From: Gelidibacter maritimus | GTDB taxonomy: Bacteria > Bacteroidota > Bacteroidia > Flavobacteriales > Flavobacteriaceae | Length of the DNA stretch: 64,000 nt | Reading direction: 5' to 3' | Assembly (NCBI RefSeq): GCF_014062315.1 | Contig: NZ_JACGLT010000002.1 | Coordinates: 248,001-312,000 of the forward strand | Shown here: piece after piece, positions 54,151 to 62,575 of the stretch | How positions within the stretch are numbered: the first letter of the stretch is position 1 | How the letters are laid out: each line of letters begins with the position of its first letter | Notes under the pieces: model-generated | What the model saw: only the letters and a program-made list of their open reading frames with translations | Databases searched by the model: none | Told to the model about the DNA's origin: nothing | Position numbers and translations under genes: made by a program

Positions 54151-54663
54151 TTAGCGTTTGTCTTTCTGGGAGTCATCACCAATATGCTCCTGCTGACCCA
54201 CGTGTTGGCTTTTCTTAAAGATTTGCATCCAAGTTAAGGTTAATACAGCTGTTGAGGCGAGTCCTTCCATTAAGATGATAATAATTAAGATGCCACCGCC
54301 ACGCTCCGCATTATCAAACCAGCTTTTTAAAATGGTATCTGGAAACTCCGTATCGAGATGGAACATATAAACAGCCATAAATACAATAAACACTCCTGTG
54401 GCAATAAAACCAGTAAGAAGCCCGGTTTTAAAACCATCTACATAGGTGAATTCTGCACTGTGTTTAAACTTGTAAGTCTTGATGGCAAAATAAATCCCCG
54501 CGGCCATAAACAGTCCATTAGCTAAACGTAGCCAAGGTTGATCATGCAAATGAAACAATTTCAAAATCAAGAAATAAGCTATTAGGCTACCGGCAACAAA
54601 CAGCCCATACTTTAAGGCCACTGATAAGGATCTGTTCATAAAATGCATGTTTTTAACTTTCAA
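54151..54663 (-). CDS. DUF4199 membrane protein
   Basis: 170 residues, four transmembrane helices (about 17-36, 45-62, 82-104, 131-153). The pattern GLFMAAGIYFAIKTYK followed by YVDGFKTGLLTGFIATGVFI fits DUF4199, a Bacteroidota membrane family of unknown function. The start is uncertain: ATGs at 54663, 54648 and 54639 are all possible. It precedes the tandem ABC ATPase gene by 39 bases on the same strand and may be co-transcribed; a working link is not shown. Confidence 0.82.
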   Translation of the reverse strand: MKVKNMHFMNRSLSVALKYGLFVAGSLIAYFLILKLFHLHDQPWLRLANGLFMAAGIYFAIKTYKFKHSAEFTYVDGFKTGLLTGFIATGVFIVFMAVYMFHLDTEFPDTILKSWFDNAERGGGILIIIILMEGLASTAVLTLTWMQIFKKSQHVGQQEHIGDDSQKDKR

Positions 54664-54750
54664 ATATTAAAATTCGTAAAAAAATCCTTATTAAAACAAT
54701 TTTTCAGACTTATTTTTTGTCTCGCTTACGCAATTGGCATAATCATTTCT

Positions 54751-54758
54751 TATTTTTG
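54751..54758 (+). promoter_or_regulatory. -7 box for the M16 peptidase operon
   Basis: TATTTTTG (TAnnTTTG match), 71 bases before the ATG at 54830. The nearest upstream TTG is only 14 bases away, so the -33 is doubtful. Confidence 0.4.
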
Positions 54759-54829
54759 TTGACACTTGTAACAAATGTTCACCTAAGGTTACTTATAGTA
54801 TACGATAACTAATATTTAAAAAACACACA

Positions 54830-56149
54830 ATGAAAAAATTCTTATTCTCTTTGACCTCATTGCTGCTTCTTGGCACCCTTGCCAATGCACAACAGGTTGA
54901 ATTTGAGGAGTTTGATTTAGACAACGGTTTACACGTCATTCTTCATCAAGACAATTCAGCTCCCGTAGTAATTACCTCAGTCATGTATGACGTTGGAGGG
55001 AAAGATTATGAACCCGGTCGTACTGGCTTCGCACATTTTTTTGAACATTTATTGTTTGAAGGGACCAAAAACATTGGTCGTGGCGAGTGGTTTACCATTG
55101 TTTCCTCAAATGGCGGTTCCAACAATGCCAATACGTCTCAGGACCGCACCTACTATTATGAAATCTTCCCATCCAACAATTTAGAATTGGGTTTATGGAT
55201 GGAGTCTGAGCGTTTGATGCACCCTATTATCAATCAAATTGGTGTAGATACTCAAAATGAAGTGGTGAAAGAAGAAAAAAGATTGCGTTTTGATAACGCT
55301 CCTTATGGCGGATTTTTAGCTGCAATTGGAGAAAATTTATTCAAAGTACATCCTTACAAAGAGAAGCTTATTGGTGAAATGGAAGACCTGGATGCGGCTA
55401 CTTTAGAGGAGTTTGAAGTTTATTTCAAAAAATACTATGTGCCAAACAATGCGGTGTTAGTCGTTGCAGGTGATATAGATGTCGCAAAGACCAAAAAAAT
55501 GGTAAAGGATTATTTTGGTCCCATCCCAAGAGGTGCTGATGTCGTGAGAAATTTTCCAGAAGAAACGCCTATTACCGAAACGATCAAAGCCAATTATTAC
55601 GATGACAACATTCAAATACCAGCGGTCATTGCAGCTTACCGTACACCAGGATTTAAAGAACGTGAATCGTATATCTTAGATATGATTTCAAGCTACCTAA
55701 GTGGCGGTAAAAGTTCAGTACTTTACAAAAAAATGGTCGATGAGAAGAAAATGGCACTTCAAGCGCAAGCTATTAATGTGGGCCAAATGGACTACAGTAT
55801 ATTTGCAATCTTAGCATTGCCTTTAGGCGATGTGTCTCTGGACAGCTTACTGGCTGAAATGGATGAGGAGATTGTAAAACTCCAAAATGAGCTCATCTCT
55901 GAAAGAGATTACCAAAAACTTAAAAATCAATTTGAAAATCAATATGTGAACTCCAACGCGAGCATTGCAGGTATTGCTTCTAATTTGGCAACCAACTACC
56001 TCTTAAAAGGTGACGTAAACCTTATTAACAGTGAAATTGATATCTATCGTTCTGTCACAAGAGAGGAAATCAGAGATGTGGCCAAAAAGTATTTGAGTTC
56101 AAACCAACGTCTTGAGCTTGACTATCTTCCAAAAAAAGATAACCAATAA
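54830..56149 (+). CDS. M16 zinc peptidase, catalytic subunit
   Basis: 439 residues. Signal peptide ending ANAQ. The inverted zinc motif HxxEH is intact as HFFEHLLFEG (His68, Glu71, His72), with the downstream ligand Glu in NEVVKEEKRLR. Processing-peptidase/pitrilysin fold, predicted periplasmic. The next gene encodes a second M16 protein without this motif, so the two likely form the heterodimer seen in other bacterial M16B pairs. Gap to the partner: 26 bases. Confidence 0.93.
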   Translation: MKKFLFSLTSLLLLGTLANAQQVEFEEFDLDNGLHVILHQDNSAPVVITSVMYDVGGKDYEPGRTGFAHFFEHLLFEGTKNIGRGEWFTIVSSNGGSNNANTSQDRTYYYEIFPSNNLELGLWMESERLMHPIINQIGVDTQNEVVKEEKRLRFDNAPYGGFLAAIGENLFKVHPYKEKLIGEMEDLDAATLEEFEVYFKKYYVPNNAVLVVAGDIDVAKTKKMVKDYFGPIPRGADVVRNFPEETPITETIKANYYDDNIQIPAVIAAYRTPGFKERESYILDMISSYLSGGKSSVLYKKMVDEKKMALQAQAINVGQMDYSIFAILALPLGDVSLDSLLAEMDEEIVKLQNELISERDYQKLKNQFENQYVNSNASIAGIASNLATNYLLKGDVNLINSEIDIYRSVTREEIRDVAKKYLSSNQRLELDYLPKKDNQ

Positions 56150-56175
56150 TTAAATTTAAACAAACATTGTACTAT

Positions 56176-58251
56176 ATGAAAACTTATATATCAGGGTTCT
56201 TAATGGTGTTTTTTATGGCTTTTTCTGCTCATGCACAAATTGATCGTTCAAAACAACCGCAACCAGGTCCTGCACCAAAGATCGATTTAAAATCACCGCA
56301 AGAATTCACCCTTAAAAATGGAATGAAAGTGATGGTTGTTGAAAACCATAAACTTCCGAGGGTCTCATTTAATCTGACCATAGACAACAAACCAAAAACA
56401 GAAGGCGCTAAAGCTGGAGTTTCAAGTATTGTTGGTGCTATGTTAGGCAACGGAACAACGTCAATCTCCAAAGAGGAGTTCAATGAAGAAATTGATTTCA
56501 TGGGCGCACGCTTAAGTTTTGGATCTTCAAGTGCCTTTGCTAGTGGCCTAATTCAATATGCAGATAGAATTTTAGAATTAATGGCTCAAGCGGCCATCCA
56601 CCCATTGTTAGTTGAGGAGGAATTTATCAAAGAGAAAGAACGGCTTATTGAAGGTTTAAAGACACAGGAAAAAAGTGTTGATGCTGTCGCTTCGCGTGTA
56701 GGAGGGGCTTTATCTTATGGCGTCAATCATCCTTATGGCGAATTTACTACCACTGAAACGGTCAATAATATCACCTTTGAAGATGTAAAGGGGTTTTATG
56801 AAGAAAGCTTCAATCCTAATCACGCCTATTTAGTGGTTGTGGGGGATGTCGATTTTAAAACCATTAAATCTCAAATCGAAAAACGTTTTGGTAACTGGAC
56901 TAAATCTGTCGATATCCAAACTAATGTTCCAGAGGCCATGCCAAATGCACAATACACACAAATCAATTTTGTGGATATGCCAAATGCGGTGCAATCAAAC
57001 ATTGTATTGACCAACAACGTCAATTTAAAAATGAGCGATCCGGATTACCATGCCGTATTGATTGCCAATAAGATTTTGGGTGGTGGCTTTGACAGTTACC
57101 TCAATATGAATTTACGCGAGAAGCATGCCTACACTTATGGCGCAGGATCTAACGTGAGTGCCGATAAATATATTGGTCGTTTTAGAACCAGTACGGCAGT
57201 CAGAAACGCAGTAACCGATAGTGCGGTAGTACAAACGCTAAAAGAAGTTAAACGTATTAAATCAGAGCCTGTAGATCCTGTGGCGCTTAAAAATGCAAAG
57301 GCAAAGTATGTAGGCGATTTTGTATTGGCTTTAGAAAATCCTCAAACGGTGGCCCGCTATGCTTTAAACATTAAGTTAAATAATTTGCCAAAAGACTTTT
57401 ACGAAACGTTCTTACAGAAAATAAATGCCGTTACTGCTGAAGATGTTGAGCGTGTTGCCAACAAGTATTTCAAACCTGAAAACGCCCGGATTATTATTGT
57501 AGGAAAAGGTGCTGAAGTTTTAGAAAACTTAGAAAAAACAGGAATTCCAATTATGTATTTTGACACCTTTGGTAACCCTGTGGATAAGCCTAAGTTTTCA
57601 AAACCAATTCCAGATGGCGTGACTGTACAAACCGTGATGGACGCTTATTTTGAAGCCGTTGGAGGCAAGGACAACGCGAAAGACGTCAAAACCGTTTGGA
57701 CCGATGCCAATGTGACCATTGAAGGCATGCCCTTTTCTCCGGTGGGTGAAATGAAAGCAATGACACCAAATAAAACCTCTTTGGAAATGTCCATTGAAGG
57801 CATGGGTGTCATCATGAAACAAAAATTCAATGGCACTACTGGTTATATTGAACAACAAGGTGCCAAGTTGGAATTAACAGAAGATCAGATTGCTGACCAA
57901 AAAGCTGAAAATTCCATTTTCCCTGAATTGTATTATGAGCCAAGTGCTACCGCTTTAGAGAGTGTCATCAGTATTGATGGAAAAGATGCTTATAAAGTTA
58001 AAGTTACTTTAAATGGCAAAGATTCATTCCGTTACTACGACGTGGCGTCAGGGTACTTGGTGAGAGTTGAAAAAACAACAGAAGCGCAAGGACAGACCTT
58101 TACAACGGTTGAAGATTATGGCAATTATTCGCCAGTAAAAGGAATGATGTATCCTTATAGCATATCAATAACTACAGGGCCGCAAGTCATTAAAATGAAC
58201 GTGACCAACCACAGAGTTAATGAAGGTGTCACTGAGGCAGATTTCAATTAA
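56176..58251 (+). CDS. M16 family protein, non-catalytic partner
   Basis: 691 residues from the ATG at 56176 (MKTYISGFLMVFFMAFSAHA, signal peptide). The in-frame TTG at 56167 is not needed. Two M16 half-domains: the first, where HxxEH should stand, reads VSSIVGAMLGNGTTSISKEE, so zinc cannot bind. The second carries LREKHAYTYGAGSN, the R/Y motif that contacts substrate in M16B partners. The last 200 residues (from about VQTVMDAYFEAVGGKDNAKD) form an extra lipocalin-like beta domain common in Bacteroidota members. It acts with the upstream catalytic subunit. Confidence 0.92.
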   Translation: MKTYISGFLMVFFMAFSAHAQIDRSKQPQPGPAPKIDLKSPQEFTLKNGMKVMVVENHKLPRVSFNLTIDNKPKTEGAKAGVSSIVGAMLGNGTTSISKEEFNEEIDFMGARLSFGSSSAFASGLIQYADRILELMAQAAIHPLLVEEEFIKEKERLIEGLKTQEKSVDAVASRVGGALSYGVNHPYGEFTTTETVNNITFEDVKGFYEESFNPNHAYLVVVGDVDFKTIKSQIEKRFGNWTKSVDIQTNVPEAMPNAQYTQINFVDMPNAVQSNIVLTNNVNLKMSDPDYHAVLIANKILGGGFDSYLNMNLREKHAYTYGAGSNVSADKYIGRFRTSTAVRNAVTDSAVVQTLKEVKRIKSEPVDPVALKNAKAKYVGDFVLALENPQTVARYALNIKLNNLPKDFYETFLQKINAVTAEDVERVANKYFKPENARIIIVGKGAEVLENLEKTGIPIMYFDTFGNPVDKPKFSKPIPDGVTVQTVMDAYFEAVGGKDNAKDVKTVWTDANVTIEGMPFSPVGEMKAMTPNKTSLEMSIEGMGVIMKQKFNGTTGYIEQQGAKLELTEDQIADQKAENSIFPELYYEPSATALESVISIDGKDAYKVKVTLNGKDSFRYYDVASGYLVRVEKTTEAQGQTFTTVEDYGNYSPVKGMMYPYSISITTGPQVIKMNVTNHRVNEGVTEADFN

Positions 58252-58275
58252 CAGTTCCTTTTGAGGGTAAATATA

Positions 58276-58310
58276 AAAGTCTGAAGCATAAAACTTCAGA
58301 CTTTTTTTGC
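58276..58310 (+). terminator. Terminator of the M16 operon
   Basis: AAAGTCTGAAG / CTTCAGACTTT, perfect 11-bp stem with 7-base loop and T-run. Confidence 0.9.
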
Positions 58311-58429
58311 TTTATATTCAAGCTAATCAAGTACTTTGGGAGCATAAAATACCACTGATAATAGTAATAACATATAATTTGTTTATCTTTCCTATCTTAG
58401 TTCTCTGAAGAGTTAATTGTTTGATTTTA

Positions 58430-58459
58430 TGGAATAAACCTTAACTTTTCTTAATTTTG
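58430..58459 (+). promoter_or_regulatory. Promoter of the heavy-metal lipoprotein gene
   Basis: TTTG (58430-58433), 18-base spacer, TAATTTTG (58452-58459): both consensus halves. It is followed by a 55-base leader; no metal-regulator operator is obvious. Confidence 0.65.
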
Positions 58460-58514
58460 ATCTTTATCAGCATCTAAAACCTTAACTCCATTGGAGTTCT
58501 AATTATTATACACT

Positions 58515-59039
58515 ATGAAAACATTCAAAACACTTGCATTGCTTACCGTCTTGGCAATCTTTTCAGTAAGTTGTAAAGAAGCTCAGCCAGAAGTAAAAAC
58601 AGTCGACACGGCACAGCCAGAAAAGGTCACTGAGAACCAATTGGATCCTAACGCCACCTACGCCAAAGCAGAATTTGGTATTGATGGGATGACCTGCGCC
58701 ATGGGCTGTGCTAAAATGATTGAAAAGAAAATAGCAAATATGGAAGGTGTAAAATCAGCCACTGTCGATTTTGATACGCGTTTAGCAATGGTGGAGTATG
58801 ATAACGCCAAAGTAACCCCAACATCACTTGAAGAAGCCGTGGTATCGGTTTCAGATAGCTATAGCGTCAATGAAATGAAAACCGTGGACGTGTTTTCTAA
58901 AGACCATAACTGTGACGACGATTGTAAAATGGCTTGTTGTGCAGATAAAAATATGGGAGAAGAGCAAGCGTCTGCTGACAAAAAACCATGTAAAGACGAC
59001 TGTAAAATGGCATGTTGCGCTAAAAAAGAAAAAGCATAA
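58515..59039 (+). CDS. Cys-rich heavy-metal-associated (HMA) lipoprotein
   Basis: 174 residues. Lipobox IFSVSCKEA (Cys20) places it in the envelope. An HMA ferredoxin-like domain spans about 50-120 with GMTCAMGCAKMIEKK: the cysteines (61, 65) are spaced CxxxC, not the usual CxxC. The C-terminus carries two copies of CxxxCxxxCC (Cys133/137/141/142 and 159/163/167/168, both reading DDCKMACC). This gives ten candidate metal-binding cysteines, suggesting soft-metal (copper, zinc or silver) binding in the periplasm or on the surface. Single gene with strong promoter and terminator. Confidence 0.9.
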   Translation: MKTFKTLALLTVLAIFSVSCKEAQPEVKTVDTAQPEKVTENQLDPNATYAKAEFGIDGMTCAMGCAKMIEKKIANMEGVKSATVDFDTRLAMVEYDNAKVTPTSLEEAVVSVSDSYSVNEMKTVDVFSKDHNCDDDCKMACCADKNMGEEQASADKKPCKDDCKMACCAKKEKA

Positions 59040-59063
59040 CGCTTTTAATATATTCAGTTATAC

Positions 59064-59100
59064 AAACCACTGTTATATGTTGTATAAACAGTGGTTTTTT
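59064..59100 (+). terminator. Terminator of the HMA lipoprotein gene
   Basis: AAACCACTGTT / AACAGTGGTTT stem (11 bp), 12-base loop, T-run. Confidence 0.88.
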
Positions 59101-59115
59101 ATTTACCTTAACTAT

Positions 59116-59637
59116 TTACCTTAATGCATATCCTTTAGGAGCCCACCAAGGATGAATTTCGATGGCTAAGCTTCCAGCCTGAACCATAGGATCAGCATTT
59201 GCCAGGCTATCTGCCATTTTTAAGGTTGGTACGTTATAAATGGTAATTCCGGTAATATCTCCAACATCACCGAACGGTCCAGAAATATCGGCATAACCTA
59301 AATCGTACATTTTCTTTAAATGGGCTAAATGTTCCTTTAATAATCGTTTTGACTCCTCTTCATTCTGAATTTTATTAGGCCCGTTTTTTAAAAAAGCAAT
59401 AAAATATTGCTGCATGATAATAGTATCCTTGGTTTTCTCATCAATCACATCAAATATTTGATAGCCTTTAGTCAGCAATTCTTCCCTCACTTCCGTTTGG
59501 GATTTGGGTGCCGCGACAATTGTATCCAAACGTTCTGAACTGACCGTCACATCATCTTTGTCAATTTTTCTATACTTCTCATTACAGGACGTCAATAAAA
59601 ACACTGTACCTATCACCCAAACTAAATTTCTCATCAT
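59116..59637 (-). CDS. Lipoprotein with YciI-like domain
   Basis: 173 residues; start ATG at 59637 or 59634. Lipobox FLLTSCNEK. The C-terminal 100 residues resemble the YciI fold: YFIAFLKNGPNKIQNEEESK, LKEHLAHLKKMYDLGYADIS, GPFGDVGDITGITIYNVPT and DPMVQAGSLAIEIHPWW. YciI domains bind small ligands and often keep a His-Asp pair; here His (KEHLAHL) and Asp (ADPM) are present. An exported, lipid-anchored YciI is unusual. Function unknown. Confidence 0.78.
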   Translation of the reverse strand: MMRNLVWVIGTVFLLTSCNEKYRKIDKDDVTVSSERLDTIVAAPKSQTEVREELLTKGYQIFDVIDEKTKDTIIMQQYFIAFLKNGPNKIQNEEESKRLLKEHLAHLKKMYDLGYADISGPFGDVGDITGITIYNVPTLKMADSLANADPMVQAGSLAIEIHPWWAPKGYALR

Positions 59638-59658
59638 GCTTAACTTTAATTAATTTTT

Positions 59659-60141
59659 TTACTGATTCCAACTTTTATAGGGATGTTTTAACAACTGTGC
59701 GTTAAAATATTTTGGTTGCCCAGTCACCTCTTTACCCAACCATTTTGGTTTTAAAAAGGGTTCAGAACTTTCACTAAGCTCAACCTCAGCAACAATCAGT
59801 CCGTCGTTGTCTCCAAAAAACTCATCCACTTCGAAAACATGGGCGCCAGATTTCACTTCGTATCTGATTTTATCAATAACCCCCTCCTCACACAACTTCA
59901 ACAGCGCCTTGGCATCTGATTTGGAAATTTGTTTCTCCCATTCAAATCGCGATACACCATCGGTTGAAGGTTCGCCCTTAATGGTTAAAAACCCTTCCTC
60001 GCCACTTATTCTCACTCTAACAATTCGCCTTTTATCAGAGTTTAAAAAAGCTTGTACAATCTGAGTTCGTTTATAGGCCTCTGATTTGAAAGCATCGGAA
60101 ACCACTAAAAACTTTCGTTCAATTTCAATTAATTCACTCAC
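59659..60141 (-). CDS. CYTH domain protein (triphosphate tunnel metalloenzyme)
   Basis: 160 residues. The CYTH signature ExExK is present as EIERKFLV near the N-terminus, with RRIVRVRISGEEGFLTIKGE forming tunnel-wall basic strands and EVDEFFGDNDGLIVAEVEL carrying acidic metal ligands. Such proteins hydrolyse tripolyphosphate or nucleoside triphosphates in other bacteria. Its start overlaps the end of the upstream NAD(P)-binding gene by eight bases, showing translational coupling. Confidence 0.92.
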   Translation of the reverse strand: MSELIEIERKFLVVSDAFKSEAYKRTQIVQAFLNSDKRRIVRVRISGEEGFLTIKGEPSTDGVSRFEWEKQISKSDAKALLKLCEEGVIDKIRYEVKSGAHVFEVDEFFGDNDGLIVAEVELSESSEPFLKPKWLGKEVTGQPKYFNAQLLKHPYKSWNQ

Positions 60142-60793
60142 CTAATTCGTGTATTTTTTCTGATTCTATTCGCCCTGAATCATAGTTATTATTTGTCAGC
60201 CATATCATACATTTTGCAATAGTTTCGGGGGCAATCGGTTTATATCGTTTAAGACTTCCGAATTTGAACAGTGGTTTAAATAAACTCATAACCGCATTAA
60301 ACAGGTATTCACCCAATCGAAACTCCTTGCGCTTCCCACTAATTAATGAGGGTTTCAAAATATAGGTATTTTCAATTTGTTGCTCCAATACCACTGCTTC
60401 CATTTTCCCTTTGGTTCTATTGTAAAAAACCCTACTATTTTTTTTGGCTCCCAAGGCTGAAATAACCACATAAGTTTTAATGTCGTTCTCTCTACAGAGT
60501 TTTGCCGCTGCCACGGGAATGCCAAAATCAATTTTAGTGTAAATTTCTTTATTTGAGGTTTTTGCTTTTGTAGTTCCGATACAACAAAACACCTCATCGG
60601 CATTAAACTTATTGCTGTAATGCGCCAATTCAAATAAATCAATGATATATTCTTCTAATTTTGGATGCTTAATATTACAGCTGTTTCTTCCAAAAACCCT
60701 GATCTGACCATAGCGGTCATCTTCCAAGAGCATTTTCAGCAAGATGTTTCCTGTAAACCCGGTTGCGCCCAATACAATAGCAGTTTTTGCCAT
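60134..60793 (-). CDS. NAD(P)-binding Rossmann protein (SDR-like)
   Basis: 219 residues from the ATG at 60793 (MAKTAIVLGATGFTGNILLK). The longer reading from 60856 adds 21 residues ahead of the Rossmann fold and runs into dinB's start, so I rejected it. The dinucleotide motif GATGFTG is at positions 9-15. VFCCIGTTKAKTSNKEIY and VVISALGAKKNSRVFYNRTK follow the atypical SDR/HTATIP2 pattern (Y-x3-K as YNRTK). The reaction is unknown. Coupled to the CYTH gene and divergent from dinB. Confidence 0.85.
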   Translation of the reverse strand: MAKTAIVLGATGFTGNILLKMLLEDDRYGQIRVFGRNSCNIKHPKLEEYIIDLFELAHYSNKFNADEVFCCIGTTKAKTSNKEIYTKIDFGIPVAAAKLCRENDIKTYVVISALGAKKNSRVFYNRTKGKMEAVVLEQQIENTYILKPSLISGKRKEFRLGEYLFNAVMSLFKPLFKFGSLKRYKPIAPETIAKCMIWLTNNNYDSGRIESEKIHELGE

Positions 60794-60825
60794 CTTTAAT
60801 AATTTCTGTTTCGGATTAGATGTTA

Positions 60826-60833
60826 TAAATTTA
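60826..60833 (+). promoter_or_regulatory. -7-like box four bases before the dinB ATG
   Basis: TAAATTTA, one mismatch to TAnnTTTG at the last base; weak alone, but the position repeats that seen at thiL, DUF2480 and EEP2. Confidence 0.3.
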
Positions 60834-60837
60834 CGGC

Positions 60838-61947
60838 ATGCCAAACGATTTACCAATAAGAAAGATCATTCATGTAGATATGGACGCGTTTTACGCATCT
60901 GTTGAGCAAATGGATCATCCTGAATTAAAAGGGAAAGCATTGGCCGTTGGGGGTAGTGAAAAACGAGGTGTAGTAGCCGCCGCAAGTTATGAGGCACGAA
61001 AATTTGGAGTTAGGAGTGCCATGAGCGGAATGCAAGCCAAACGCAATTGTCCGGAATTGATTTTTGTACGGCCACGATTTGACCGATATAGAGAAATTTC
61101 TAACCAGGTGAGAGCCATATTTTATGATTATACCGATTTGGTCGAGCCACTTTCTTTGGATGAAGCCTATTTGGATGTGACCGAAAACAAAAAGGGAAAT
61201 CCCAGTGCTTCTTTAATTGCCCAAGAAATTAGAGAACGCATTTATAAGGAAGTTGGGCTAACCGCTTCTGCTGGAATATCCATTAATAAATTTGTAGCGA
61301 AAATTGCCAGTGATTACAACAAACCCAACGGACAAAAAACGGTTAATCCGGAAGATGTACTGGACTTTCTTAAGACTTTGGATATCAGAAAATTTCACGG
61401 TGTCGGAAAGGTAACTGCAGATAAAATGTACCAATTGGGCATTTTCACGGGTGAAGATCTAAAATCAAGAACCTTGGATTATCTTGAGCAGCATTTTGGC
61501 AAATCAGGAAGCTACTATTACTATTTGGTTAGAGGCATTCATAACAGTCAGGTAAAGCCCAATCGAATCCGAAAATCCTTGGCTGCGGAACGTACATTTA
61601 ATGAAAATTTATCGAGTGAGATTTTCATGCTTGAAAAACTTGAAAAAATCGCCAAAGAAGTAGCCAAGCGCTTGGATCAAAATAAGGTAGCAGGTAAAAC
61701 GGTTACCTTAAAAATTAAATACAGCGATTTTACACTACAGACCAGGAGCAAGACCCTACCCTATTTTATAAGTGATAAAAAAATCATTCTTGACACCGCT
61801 AAGGATCTATTATATCAAGAAAAAATGAGCAATTCGGTAAGATTATTGGGTATATCCATGTCCAATCTAAATACTGAAGAAAAAAAGACGACCTCTACCA
61901 ATACCCTTGAACAAAGCGTGAACGTACAATTGAAATTTGGGTTTTAA
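60838..61947 (+). CDS. dinB: DNA polymerase IV
   Basis: 369 residues. Y-family catalytic motifs HVDMDAFYASVEQ and SLDEAYLDV (near 104), helix-hairpin-helix FHGVGKVTADKMYQLG, and a little-finger domain. It performs error-prone translesion synthesis. The C-terminus lacks an obvious QLxLF clamp motif, but ends VNVQLKFGF, a plausible variant. A -7-like TAAATTTA (60826-60833) leaves only four bases before the ATG. No LexA-type palindrome is seen. Confidence 0.96.
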   Translation: MPNDLPIRKIIHVDMDAFYASVEQMDHPELKGKALAVGGSEKRGVVAAASYEARKFGVRSAMSGMQAKRNCPELIFVRPRFDRYREISNQVRAIFYDYTDLVEPLSLDEAYLDVTENKKGNPSASLIAQEIRERIYKEVGLTASAGISINKFVAKIASDYNKPNGQKTVNPEDVLDFLKTLDIRKFHGVGKVTADKMYQLGIFTGEDLKSRTLDYLEQHFGKSGSYYYYLVRGIHNSQVKPNRIRKSLAAERTFNENLSSEIFMLEKLEKIAKEVAKRLDQNKVAGKTVTLKIKYSDFTLQTRSKTLPYFISDKKIILDTAKDLLYQEKMSNSVRLLGISMSNLNTEEKKTTSTNTLEQSVNVQLKFGF

Positions 61948-61962
61948 ATCCAATTTCCCCTG

Positions 61963-62355
61963 CTAATTTTGATCCATACTAATTTCAGCCCTATAATCAT
62001 CCGGATTGACTGGTTGGTCAGCTGTTGGATACGGCGTTACTTGAAGCAATTTGACCACAATACCTTCAATGAGAGTGTCATTTTGATACCGTTTATTAGC
62101 GTGTAGATTAAAGCGCTTGACCGTATTTGCTTTCCTCAAGGTGAAAGCAGCTAGGGCATCGCCCTCCCAGACACAAACCAAACCTGTAGGACATCTGGAA
62201 TCATCAAATATGGAGTCCAAACATATTTCGATACCACTTTCAAATTTATCAAAACACCCATTCACTTCTAAATTAAGGACCTTTGGATTCCTGTCGTCGG
62301 TATCGGCGCAGCTAAAACCTAAGCACACCAATAAAAGTAGAACTACTGTTTTCAT
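61963..62355 (-). CDS. Small lipoprotein with CPxGxxCVW motif
   Basis: 130 residues. Lipobox VCLGFSCADT. Mature beta-rich domain with four cysteines in the middle (GCFDKF, EICLDS, SRCPTGLVCVWEGDALAAF). The CPxGxxCVWxG pattern recurs in many small Bacteroidota lipoproteins (from memory); the cysteines probably pair as disulfides. Converges on dinB, with 15 bases between stops. Function unknown. Confidence 0.78.
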   Translation of the reverse strand: MKTVVLLLLVCLGFSCADTDDRNPKVLNLEVNGCFDKFESGIEICLDSIFDDSRCPTGLVCVWEGDALAAFTLRKANTVKRFNLHANKRYQNDTLIEGIVVKLLQVTPYPTADQPVNPDDYRAEISMDQN

Positions 62356-62510
62356 TAGAGTTTTGTTTTAATTATCCGAATGTCTATAAAGCACCCTTAT
62401 AGACACTTTAATAATAGATGCGTTTTCAGCCTAATAGTTGCGTAAGTAATCCAGAAAATACGAATCTACACAAATCTAATTCTTTTTTTCACCATTCCAC
62501 ATATATCACA

Positions 62511-62545
62511 AAAACCTCAAAGACATAAGTGTTCTTTGAGGTTTT
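62511..62545 (-). terminator. Terminator of the pyruvate kinase gene
   Basis: AAAACCTCAAAGA / TCTTTGAGGTTTT, perfect 13-bp stem with 9-base loop; the A-run on the plus strand is the T-run for minus-strand transcription. Confidence 0.9.
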
Positions 62546-62575
62546 TAGATTTAAAAGCTTGTGGTGTAAAGATCT

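Noticed and set aside
60794-60856. Longer start for the Rossmann protein at 60856
   Set aside because: The extra residues precede the GATGFTG motif that should open the protein and overlap the divergent dinB start.
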